A stretch of DNA of 15,562 nucleotides. Source: DASPRG01 sp963796125 (GTDB lineage Bacteria > Nitrospirota > Thermodesulfovibrionia > Thermodesulfovibrionales > SM23-35). Numbering within the stretch: the stretch's first letter is position 1; each line of letters starts with the position of its first letter. Positions 1 through 7,153 of the stretch are shown in pieces. The position numbers and the translations under genes were made by a program. Location of the stretch: assembly GCA_963796125.1 (NCBI GenBank), contig CAWCKM010000016.1, positions 1-15,562 on the forward strand, given 5' to 3'. A model generated the notes under the pieces. That model was not told the DNA's origin and did no database searches. It saw only the letters and a list, made by a program, of their open reading frames with translations.

Positions 1-70
1 AATTTGATAGAAGGCTAAAGACCAAGGATTATTGGTTATAACATGCAATAAAAAAGTAGGATAGAAAAGT

Positions 71-1633
71 CTAAGAGTCTCCTGAGATTTTGTTAGGAAG
101 CGAGAAATAAAATGATGCCCCCTCATCAACTCTTCCTTCTGCCCACACTCGTCCACCATGCTTGTTTATAATACGTTGGACAACGGAAAGTCCAATCCCT
201 GAGCCCTCAAGTTCCTCTATCCCATGCAGCCTTTGAAAAACGGTAAATAATTTATCTGAATCTTGGGAATTAAAACCCATACCGTTGTCTTTTACAGAGT
301 AGATATTCTCGTTCTCTTCGGTCAAACCACCAACTTCTATAATTGCCGTTTTCTTATTAGTTGTGAATTTGATAGCATTGGAAAGGAGATTAATAAAAAC
401 CTGTTTAATCAATGTCTGGTCACCATAGGCTGTGGGAAGAGTTTTTATATCATATTTGATCATTCTTCCCTCAGTCAGGGGTTTGAGTTCTTCTAAGACA
501 GTGGTTACAAGATTCCCTATGTCAATCTCTGTTGGTTTTATCTTCCGTCGTCCTACACGAGAAAACGCAAGGAGGTCATTAATGAGTCTTTCCATTTTTT
601 GTGTATGCTCTTGAATGGCGTTAAGCATGTCTTTATCTTTTGTATCAAGATTTTTACCATGGCTTTTTAGGAACCTACGGGTAAATCCTCCAATTATAAC
701 GAGCGGTACTTTAAGATCGTGAGAAACGGTGTAGTTGAATGCATCCAATTCTCTATTGACTTCTGTGAGTTCAAGAACTTTCTGTTCAAGCTCTCTATCG
801 AGCTTTTTCGCTTCCTCCTCTGCTATTTTTCGTTGGGTGATATCACGTATCGCTGTGACGCGAAGTTCTCTCCCTTGTGAGTAATAGTTCTTACCGCACA
901 CTTCAACTGGAAAAGTCGAATCATCTTTTCGCAAACATAGGCTTTCATAAGGTTTATCGTATCCAGAGAGAATTTTCTCCACAGTCTCACCGCGAACCTC
1001 TGATGCTATAAGGTCTGCTGCATACATTCCGATAAGCTCGTTCTGTCGATACCCAAAAAGCACCGCAAACTGGTCGCTGACATCTATGAATTTGCCTTTT
1101 TCGGATACTGCTATGCCTCCAAATGCAGTTTCAGTTAGTCTGCGGAATTTTGTTTCGCTTTCATGCAGTTTCTCCTCTACCCTTTTGTGCTCCGTAATGT
1201 CCATCCAGAAACCAACTATTTCGATCGGGTTTCCCTTGCTGTCGTAAACCAGCTTTAACTCATCACGCATCCAGCGGTATATTCCATCTGCACGGCGGAA
1301 ACGATACTCATGTATATGATGTCCTCGCTTGAAGATGAGAGGTAATTCTTCAAAAACACGCTCTCTGTCGTCTGGATGAATATTTTCTGCCCAAAAGCCA
1401 GGCTTTGATGTAAAATCCTCTGGTTTATATCCCAGCAAAGCCTGACTGCTTCCAGCAACAAATGTGGTACCGAAATCACCAGATGTCTTCGCGGCATAAA
1501 CAACCACTGGAACAGAAGTTAGCAGAAAATCCAATCTTTCCCTATCTTTACGTGGTTCATCCTCAAGTTGCTTATGCTCTTTTTCTGCTGCTTCCAACTC
1601 TTTAGTATTACGATATAGTTCAGATTCATTCAT
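71..1633 (-). CDS. Cytoplasmic PAS-PAS sensor histidine kinase
   Basis: 520-residue sensor kinase of a two-component system. Domains in order: a short N-terminal helix (1-35), PAS/PAC 1 (about 36-150, ending in the PAC-like GFWMDITEHK), PAS 2 (about 160-268, ending RDITQRK), a coiled coil (268-298), the dimerisation/phosphoacceptor domain with SHDLKVPL (predicted phospho-His 305), and an HATPase domain with the N-box around NLLSNAIKF (415-423), G1 DNGMGF (449-454), F-box (462-470) and G2 GSGIGLS (477-483). The VSHDLKVPL form matches the phytochrome-like kinase subfamily. No transmembrane segment or signal peptide is visible, so the input is probably a cytosolic ligand or redox cue bound by a PAS domain; the ligand is unknown. 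No response regulator lies in the window. The ATG start lacks a good Shine-Dalgarno. Upstream lie a promoter, a GEMM aptamer and a terminator on the same strand, so expression is probably set by cyclic-di-GMP. Confidence 0.93.
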   Translation of the reverse strand: MNESELYRNTKELEAAEKEHKQLEDEPRKDRERLDFLLTSVPVVVYAAKTSGDFGTTFVAGSSQALLGYKPEDFTSKPGFWAENIHPDDRERVFEELPLIFKRGHHIHEYRFRRADGIYRWMRDELKLVYDSKGNPIEIVGFWMDITEHKRVEEKLHESETKFRRLTETAFGGIAVSEKGKFIDVSDQFAVLFGYRQNELIGMYAADLIASEVRGETVEKILSGYDKPYESLCLRKDDSTFPVEVCGKNYYSQGRELRVTAIRDITQRKIAEEEAKKLDRELEQKVLELTEVNRELDAFNYTVSHDLKVPLVIIGGFTRRFLKSHGKNLDTKDKDMLNAIQEHTQKMERLINDLLAFSRVGRRKIKPTEIDIGNLVTTVLEELKPLTEGRMIKYDIKTLPTAYGDQTLIKQVFINLLSNAIKFTTNKKTAIIEVGGLTEENENIYSVKDNGMGFNSQDSDKLFTVFQRLHGIEELEGSGIGLSVVQRIINKHGGRVWAEGRVDEGASFYFSLPNKISGDS

Positions 1634-1750
1634 TAGTTGATTTCTTATTTTATTTTTGTTTTTTATTTTGGCGGTAAATAAGGAAATTATTTTTTAGTGA
1701 AAAAGGATATATGCTTTGCTACAACATTAGACCCTTCCCCCTGAAGGGTT

Positions 1751-1803
1751 AATTAAATAAAAAGGCCGAACTCACCAAAGATTCATCCTTCGGCAGCTCG
1801 GCC
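1751..1803 (-). terminator. Intrinsic terminator overlapping the GEMM aptamer (expression platform)
   Basis: On the minus strand GGCCGAGCT (from 1803) pairs with the AGTTCGGCC that ends at 1764. An imperfect inner stem continues the hairpin, and TTTTTATTT follows directly. The 5' arm of this hairpin is also the 3' arm of the aptamer, so the two folds exclude each other. Ligand-stabilised aptamer should block the terminator and let RNA polymerase reach the kinase gene, making this an ON switch. The hairpin is seen directly; the switching logic is inferred. Confidence 0.7.
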
Positions 1804-1868
1804 ATCTTCTACTTTTAAGACCCGCCGCTTTCCGCCCCCTTCTCACGAAGGGTTTGGCTTTATCGGGA
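1787..1868 (-). ncRNA. GEMM-I (cyclic-di-GMP-I) riboswitch aptamer
   Basis: Read on the minus strand, the segment has the GEMM-I landmarks in order: CGATAAAG leading into CCAAACC; a hairpin CTTC-GTGA-GAAG capped by a GNRA tetraloop (the family uses this loop for tertiary docking); GGCGGAAAGC in place of GACGCAAAGC; the GGGTCTT strand; its partner AAGA; and GCCGAGCTGCCGAA in place of the usual GCCGGGTTGCCGAA. By my alignment to the Vc2 numbering, position 20 is G, as in c-di-GMP binders rather than the G20A cGAMP-type variants. The G21-C46 pair appears swapped to C-G. The alignment was made by eye from memory of the family. Confidence 0.75.
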
Positions 1869-1942
1869 AAACTACTACCTAAAAATTATTTTGGGGGATT
1901 TTATTTTGAATTAAGTGGGAGATCCCCCTTTCCCTTGTACTA

Positions 1943-1971
1943 AGGATACCACTTAGTGCTTAAATAGTCAA
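1943..1971 (-). promoter_or_regulatory. Sigma70-type promoter for the riboswitch-kinase transcript
   Basis: On the minus strand TTGACT (1971-1966) is separated by exactly 17 bases from TATCCT (1948-1943). Transcription would start near 1936, giving a leader of about 300 nt that contains the aptamer and terminator before the kinase ATG at 1633. Between promoter and aptamer an inverted repeat GGGGGAT/ATCCCCC (1893-1899, 1922-1928) could form a further hairpin. The rest of the spacer to the nitroreductase (1972-2123) is AT-rich, and I see nothing else in it. Confidence 0.6.
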
Positions 1972-2123
1972 TTTAAAAATATTTAGCAATGAAATAATAT
2001 CTAAACTTACCTTGAAGAAATAATAATTTGTCTTATTGATTACAATCTAAAATGTTGTATTAAGAGGCGATATTTAAAAATCACACTTACAGGAAGGAAT
2101 CAATAAGTACAAGATCAGCTATT

Positions 2124-2693
2124 CTAAATCCATTTTACTTTGGGTTCTCTCTTAGGAGGATGCTCAGGATAGCTCTTTGGATAACCAAGAAGTATAGGGC
2201 CAAATATTTTTTCGTCCTCCTTCAATTCAAGGATATTTCTTATTTCTTCATCGTTGGTTACCATTGCCCCAAAACCAACCCAACAACTTCCCAGTCCTAA
2301 CGAATAAGCTGCAAGCATCATATTTTCACACGCTAAGGGGCATGAATGATCAGCATATCGCCCGGAGCCAATAACAAAAACAATCGCAGGCGCTGAGTAA
2401 TAAACAGGATCTTCTAACTCATCATAGCGCTTCATAATCATTTCATATTTTTCTGGATTAACCTCTTTTATCATTTCGAGAATCTTTTTTGCATTTGGCA
2501 GTGCAGCTCGAACGAGTTTGTTTTTTGTCTCTTTATCTTCGACAACAACAAATCTCCAGGGCTGGCTGTTCATTGAAGATGGTGCCTCATTTCCAGCTTG
2601 TATAATTGTATTTATGACATCCTTCGGAATTGGCTTAGACTCATACGATCTTACTGAACGCCTCTTTTTTATTGCTTCAAGCACTGGATTCAT
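2124..2693 (-). CDS. Nitroreductase family FMN-dependent oxidoreductase
   Basis: 189-residue member of the nitroreductase superfamily: FMN proteins that take electrons from NAD(P)H and reduce nitro compounds, quinones, flavins or other acceptors; the true substrate cannot be read from sequence. The FMN phosphate-binding RRSVRSY (11-17), NSQPW (42-46), the GLGSCWVG segment (133-140) and the C-terminal LGYPK (169-173) are all present. Length is normal for the compact, single-domain subgroup. The ATG start at 2693 is well supported by GAGGAG about 7-9 bases upstream. It lies 79 bases downstream of the acyltransferase gene on the same strand, so it could be the last gene of the lipid operon, but the gap leaves room for its own promoter. 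Confidence 0.92.
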   Translation of the reverse strand: MNPVLEAIKKRRSVRSYESKPIPKDVINTIIQAGNEAPSSMNSQPWRFVVVEDKETKNKLVRAALPNAKKILEMIKEVNPEKYEMIMKRYDELEDPVYYSAPAIVFVIGSGRYADHSCPLACENMMLAAYSLGLGSCWVGFGAMVTNDEEIRNILELKEDEKIFGPILLGYPKSYPEHPPKREPKVKWI

Positions 2694-2772
2694 TTTCCCA
2701 CTCCTCTTTGAATCATAACAGTTTATTCATGAAGTCAAACGGCTTTGAGCTGGATACTCAAACATAAACAAG

Positions 2773-3885
2773 TCACAATCTCTTCTCATAAACCCTGTAT
2801 TTCTTGTACAGCCGTGCTCCAATCATCTCAACGAGCCTCTGGACAGGGATGTTGTCTTCGAGTATCCAAGAGAATTCCACGCGTTTGAATCTCCTGTATT
2901 TCTCTCTTATGCTCATGAAGCCTTCCCTGAACATAAGGGCATCAACGCCTTTATGCCTGTATTCTGCTTTGATCCCGAGGAGAAGCAGCCTCAGGTCTGT
3001 TATTTTCCTTGAATAGTAAGCTGCCTTCACTATGGTTATTGGATTGAGTTTGCCCTTCATCCTCTTCAGAACAAAATTGAAATCAGGCAACATACCCATG
3101 AAACCCACAGGCTCTTTGTCTTTCTCTGCAATGAGCGTCAGTGCCGGCAGAACAATCGACTTCAGTTTTTTCGCAATATGGTTCGTCTCTTCTTCTGTGA
3201 GGGGTATGAATCCCCAGTTTTTACTCCATGCTGAATTGTAAACCTCCATGAATATCTTCATCTCGCTGTCAAACTTTTGTTTTTTTATCGGCCTGACCCT
3301 GATCCCCCTCTTCTCTGCTATCTCTGCCACCCTGAGTATTTTCTCGGGCAATTCTTCCGGGATATCACAAATATATGCGTAGAGGTCTTTTGCCTTTTCC
3401 ATTCCATATCCCTCCATGAACTCACCATAATAGGGAGGATTGTAAGGCGTCATAAGTAACGGGGGCTGGTTAAACCCTTCTATAAGAAAACCGCATTCTT
3501 CATTGGTTGAAAAGTTCATGGGACCCCGTATGGTATCCATTCCCTCTTTTCGCAAATCCTGTGATACGGCATCAAGAAGGGACGATGAAACAGCATAATC
3601 TTTTGCTGATTCGAAGAACCCAAAGAAACCGACCTTATCGTCATGAAATTCATTGTGTCTGTAGTTAACTATGGAAGCTATCCTGCCGGAGAGTTTTCCC
3701 TTGTGTTTTGCGAGGAAATATTTCACCTTTGCATGGAGAAAGAAAGGGTTCTCCCGGGAGAATCTCTCGCGCATATCCATAATGAGGGGAGGAACGAAGA
3801 AAAGGTCTTGATAATAGAGAGAGGAAGGTAATGTTATGAAGTCATCGAGGTCCCGAGGAGTTTTAACCTCGATGATTTCCGTCAT
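2773..3885 (-). CDS. GNAT-like N-acyltransferase, candidate bacterial ceramide synthase (bCerS-like)
   Basis: 370-residue protein of the GNAT fold, probably a tandem of two degenerate GNAT halves. The C-terminal half (about 195-370) carries the acetyl/acyl-CoA-binding turn EYRHKGVDALM (308-318) and the typical ending with EDNIPVQRLVEMIGARLYKKYRVYE (343-367), so I break the motif there only for reference. A conserved-looking block GPMNFSTNEECGF lies at 121-133. There is no signal peptide or clear membrane span. Its start overlaps the stop of the SPT-like gene in an ATGA (3882-3885), a sign of translational coupling. In characterised bacterial ceramide pathways an SPT, an epimerase-like reductase and a GNAT-family acyltransferase work together; by position and fold this gene is the natural N-acylation step. 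That role is inferred; a plain GNAT acetyltransferase of unknown substrate remains possible. Confidence 0.75.
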   Translation of the reverse strand: MTEIIEVKTPRDLDDFITLPSSLYYQDLFFVPPLIMDMRERFSRENPFFLHAKVKYFLAKHKGKLSGRIASIVNYRHNEFHDDKVGFFGFFESAKDYAVSSSLLDAVSQDLRKEGMDTIRGPMNFSTNEECGFLIEGFNQPPLLMTPYNPPYYGEFMEGYGMEKAKDLYAYICDIPEELPEKILRVAEIAEKRGIRVRPIKKQKFDSEMKIFMEVYNSAWSKNWGFIPLTEEETNHIAKKLKSIVLPALTLIAEKDKEPVGFMGMLPDFNFVLKRMKGKLNPITIVKAAYYSRKITDLRLLLLGIKAEYRHKGVDALMFREGFMSIREKYRRFKRVEFSWILEDNIPVQRLVEMIGARLYKKYRVYEKRL

Positions 3886-5081
3886 TTTATGAGGCCCATT
3901 CTCTTTCCCACCTTTTCAAAGGCCATAAGAACCTTGTCAAGCTGTTCTTCTGTGTGAGTTGCCATATAGCTTGTCCTGATGAGAGCTCTTCCATTCGGGA
4001 CAGCCGGGCTAACAGCCACGTTTGCGAAAACACCCTCTTCCTGAAGCATCATCGCCATGACAAAGGCATTCTCATTGTCATTGACAACGATAGGGATTAT
4101 TGGTGTCTGGCTTGGCCCTACCTCAAAACCGAGTTCGGTAAAGCCTTTGAACATCTTATTCGTATTCCTCCACAGCGCCTTTCTCCTCTCAGGTTCGTTT
4201 TCTATGATGTCGAGGGCTGCACTCACAGAAGCAACCGATGCAGGCGGAGGGCTTGCACTGAAGATCAGCGACCTCGCAGTATGTTTTATATAATGAATTA
4301 CATCTGTGGAACCTGCAATAAACCCGCCGATAGACGCGAGGGATTTACTGTATGTCCCCATGATCAGGTCAACTTCATCTTCCAGTCCGAAGTGTTCTGC
4401 TGTCCCGCGTCCTGTCTGTCCGAGCACACCAATTCCATGGGCATCGTCAACCATAACCCGTGCACCATATTGTTTTGCAAGGGTAATAATCTCAGGCAGA
4501 CGCGCAATATCTCCCTCCATGCTGAAAACACCATCAACAACGATCAGCTTGTCCTTGGATTCATATTCCCTGAGCAATCTTTCAAGGTCATTCATATCAT
4601 TGTGCCTGAACTTCTTAACCTCGCCAAAAGATAGTCTGCATCCGTCAATGATGCTTGCATGATCCATTTTATCGATGATTATGACATCATCTTTTCCTGC
4701 AAGGGCAGAGATAACTCCTAGATTGACCTGAAAGCCAGTTGAAAAGATAAGGGCAGCCTCTTTCCTCATAAACCGCGCAAGTTTCTCCTCGAGTTCAACA
4801 TGAATGTGAGCGTACCATTCAGGAACCGTGACCCAGCACAGCCTGTACCATATTTTTTTATCGCCTCTATCGCAGCCTCTTTGACCTTCGGATGATTGGT
4901 GAGACCGAGGTAGTTGTTCGAGCCTATCATGATCATGCGGCGCCCGTTCATTATAATCTCAGGGTCCTGAGCACTTTCGATAACCCTGAAATAAGGGTAA
5001 ATGCCCATGAGAAATAAGTTCTTTTGCCTTGTCAAACCTGAAACACTTATCAAATATGTCTGCTGCCTTTTTTACAGCCAT
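3882..5081 (-). pseudogene. Serine palmitoyltransferase / AONS-type PLP enzyme, broken by two frameshifts
   Basis: Alpha-oxoamine synthase family: PLP enzymes that condense an amino acid with an acyl thioester. The YPYFR N-terminus, GSNNYLGLTNHP, GTGCAGSRFLNGT, MDHASIIDG, VDDAHGIGVLG and the PLP-lysine motif GTYSKSLASIGG are all present. The family includes SPT, KBL and BioF; the N-terminal region and the lipid-gene context favour SPT. As given, the reading frame breaks twice: one surplus base near 5009 and one missing base near 4807 (between GTL and HVELEE). Undoing both gives one frame of 399 residues from ATG at 5081, normal for the family. That start has AGGA 8 bases upstream and overlaps the epimerase stop by 10 bases; the 3' end overlaps the acyltransferase start by 4. 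All catalytic motifs survive, so error or very recent damage is likelier than old decay. Confidence 0.85.
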
Positions 5082-6035
5082 CTGTGAATCCTGTACCAAT
5101 CTGCTGTCCATTTCATCCCTTCCTTTATTCCAACCTTTGGTATAAAACCAAGTTCTTCTCTTGCCTTTTGGACATCACATATCCAGTGGGAATGACTGAG
5201 TTCATTCATCTTATCCCTGTTGATTATTCCCGGTCTTTTAATCCATTCTCCTATATATGCAAAAAAGGGCATAATGAACCTTGGAACCCTGAGGCGTATT
5301 GCACTGGTACCAAGAGCAGAGGATATCGCATGCATAATCTCTTCATTCGTATAGAATTTACTGTCTGCCAGAAAATAAAGTCTCTCCTTCCGCCCTTTTG
5401 TTCTCTGCGGCTAATATTATACCCTCTATAAGGTCATCAACATAAAGCAATGAATAATAACATTTTCCCCAGTAGGGAAAATACCCTTTTTCAGCATCTT
5501 AAAAAATAAAAAGAAGTCTTTATCTCTTGGACCATACACAGCAGACGGTCTGAGAATCGTAACAGGTATTGATGTCTTTGTATTTCAAGACTGCCTTCTC
5601 ACCATCGAGTTTGCTCCTGCCATAACTTGAGACGGGCCGTGGTTCTGTATCTTCCCTGAGAGGAGAACCGTTGTTGCTCGGACCCGCTGCTGCAAGACTG
5701 CTCAGATATACGAACCGTTTGATCTCTGGATTCTTCTCAGCAACAGCCTTTATCAGGTTTTCCGTGCCCTCTGTATTCGCACAGAAAAATTCATCCCGTG
5801 AACAGGCCTTTGTCAACCCTGCAAGATGGAACACATAGTCATTATCAGTAACAGCAGAAAAGAGAGAGTCTATACTTTTGCAATCGCCGGTGATAAGTTT
5901 TAGATCGATATGCTCAATCCATTTGAGATCTGATTTTTCTCTTACAAGACAGGTAACCTGATAACCTCGCCTGGCGAGTTCCTCGCATAGATGGCTACCT
6001 ATAAAGCCGGTAGCTCCTGTCACCAGGGCTTTCAT
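5072..6035 (-). pseudogene. NAD-dependent epimerase/dehydratase (CerR-like reductase), broken by three frameshifts
   Basis: Extended short-chain dehydrogenase with a Rossmann start MKALVTGATGFIGSHL (TGxxGxxG), a conserved LSSLAAAG segment and the catalytic SYGRSKLDGE (YxxxK). Three single-base shifts interrupt it: near 5567-5574 (after EKAVLKYKD), 5484-5486 (a GGG run that should be GGGG) and 5372-5375 (an AAAA run, TTTT on the coding strand, one base too long). Repairing them joins VTILRPSAVYGPRDKDFF, YWGKCYYSLLYVDDLIEGI and LADSKFYTNEEIMHA into one protein of about 320 residues. I chose ATG 6035 over the TTG nine bases upstream because the glycine motif then starts at the usual distance. 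It is first in the set with the SPT- and GNAT-like genes, so its likely job is reducing the 3-keto sphingoid product of SPT, as CerR does in Caulobacter. That is inferred from context; sugar-nucleotide epimerase is the alternative. Confidence 0.8.
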
Positions 6036-6046
6036 AGGGTACAACT

Positions 6047-6077
6047 ATTTTGAGCAAATACAGATGAGAAGAGTCAA
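6047..6077 (-). promoter_or_regulatory. Weak candidate promoter for the ceramide-like operon
   Basis: On the minus strand TTGACT (6077-6072) is followed after 19 bases by CAAAAT (6052-6047), 11 bases before the cerR ATG. The spacer is longer than ideal and the -10 is poor. The 84-base gap to the htpX stop would also allow readthrough from htpX. Confidence 0.3.
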
Positions 6078-6119
6078 GCCCAAATCAAGTCCTCAGGCGG
6101 ATAAATCCACATGAGCAGA

Positions 6120-6963
6120 TTAAAGACTCATCGATTCGAGCCTTGTTATCCTCTCCTCTATCGGAGGATGTGTGCTGAAAAGTTTCAACAGCCCACCACC
6201 TGATAACGGGTTAACGATAAACATATGAGATGTTGCCGGATTCGCATTCATTGGTATTTTCTGAGATGCCAGGTGGAGTTTTCTCAGTGCTCCGGCAAGG
6301 TATCTCGGACTACCGGCAAGTCTGGCGCCGCCTTCATCTGCAGCATATTCTCTTGACCGCGAAATAGCCATCTGAACGATGAGTGCAGCTATCGGGCCTA
6401 CAATCATCATAGCGAGAGCATGCAATAGGGTTCCCCCCTTCCTCATCATCCCCCCTGTGGCCAAAGATCATTGCCCACTGTGCCATCTGCGCAAGATAGC
6501 TTATGGCACCAGCGATCGTTGCAGCGATGGTGCTGACAAGGATATCTCTGTGCCTGACATGTGCAAGTTCATGACCTATAACACCCTGGAGTTCTTCATG
6601 ACTCAGGATACGCATGATCCCCGTGGTAACAGCAACAGCTGCATGCTTTGGGATTTCTTCCTGTCGCAAAAGCATTGGGTTGGTCTTGCTTGATCATGTA
6701 AACCTTGGGCATCGGCATTTCGGCCTTCTGTACAAGCCTCCGTACTATCCCGTAAAGTTCAGGCGCCTCTGCCTCTGAAACCTGTCTTTGCTCTGTACAT
6801 ACCTCAGTACGATCTTGTCACTGAACCAGTAGGCGAAAAAGTTCATCATAAGCGCAAAAACAAGCGCCATGGTCATTCCCTGCTTTCCGCCCAATGCGCC
6901 TCCAGCCCATACGAGGATAAGGGTGAGTGTTACAAGCAAAAATAACGTTTTAATATTATTCAT
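6120..6963 (-). pseudogene. htpX: HtpX membrane zinc metalloprotease, broken by about four frameshifts
   Basis: HtpX is an inner-membrane M48 protease that cuts misfolded membrane proteins, overlapping in role with FtsH. Visible parts: an N-terminal hydrophobic pair (MNNIKTLFLLVTLTLILVW and the following segment to about residue 50), the zinc motif HELAH, a second pair of hydrophobic segments, the downstream REYAADEGGARLAG that supplies the third zinc ligand, and the C-terminal STHPPIEERITRLE. The frame is broken near 6801, 6782-6785, 6646 and 6419-6422, each consistent with one extra base. Removing four bases gives exactly 280 codons, the normal HtpX size. ATG 6963 is preferred to a start 57 bases upstream because GGGAGG lies 11 bases before it and the upstream start would precede the promoter-proximal leader. 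It is divergent from degQ. Confidence 0.85.
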
Positions 6964-6990
6964 AAATGTTATGGCCTCCCTTGTTTCAAA

Positions 6991-7020
6991 ATTATACCCT
7001 GAAGGTGAAACCCTTTTCAA
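6991..7020 (-). promoter_or_regulatory. htpX promoter
   Basis: On the minus strand TTGAAA (7020-7015), an 18-base spacer and a perfect TATAAT (6996-6991). A start near 6984 leaves a short leader that holds GGGAGG (6980-6975) before the ATG at 6963. Confidence 0.6.
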
Positions 7021-7114
7021 GCGGCGAGGTGCTTAATACAGGCCTGCCGGAAGGAAAGAGGTGTCAGGATAACATAATTCCCATAACCATCTAAAGATCC
7101 TGAAAACAAGATAC

Positions 7115-7144
7115 TTTACAACATCGGAATATGGTGATTATAAT
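7115..7144 (+). promoter_or_regulatory. degQ promoter, nearly leaderless
   Basis: TTTACA (7115-7120), an 18-base spacer and a perfect TATAAT (7139-7144). The start codon is at 7154, only 9 bases after the -10 box, and no Shine-Dalgarno precedes it. The transcript would begin at or within a few bases of the ATG. Confidence 0.6.
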
Positions 7145-7153
7145 TAATGTGTT

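Noticed and set aside
1731..1749. Second hairpin ACCCTT/AAGGGT between the riboswitch terminator and the kinase
   Set aside because: Only six pairs and no U tract on the minus strand; it may be a minor leader structure but cannot be supported as a terminator.
3954..4634. 226-codon open frame on the plus strand
   Set aside because: It lies wholly antisense to the SPT-like gene, whose conserved PLP motifs explain the sequence; the plus-strand translation resembles no family I know.
4807..6801. Programmed ribosomal frameshifting in SPT, cerR or htpX
   Set aside because: Nine shifts of mixed sign without slippery heptamers and pseudoknots, in families not known to use recoding; indels are far simpler.
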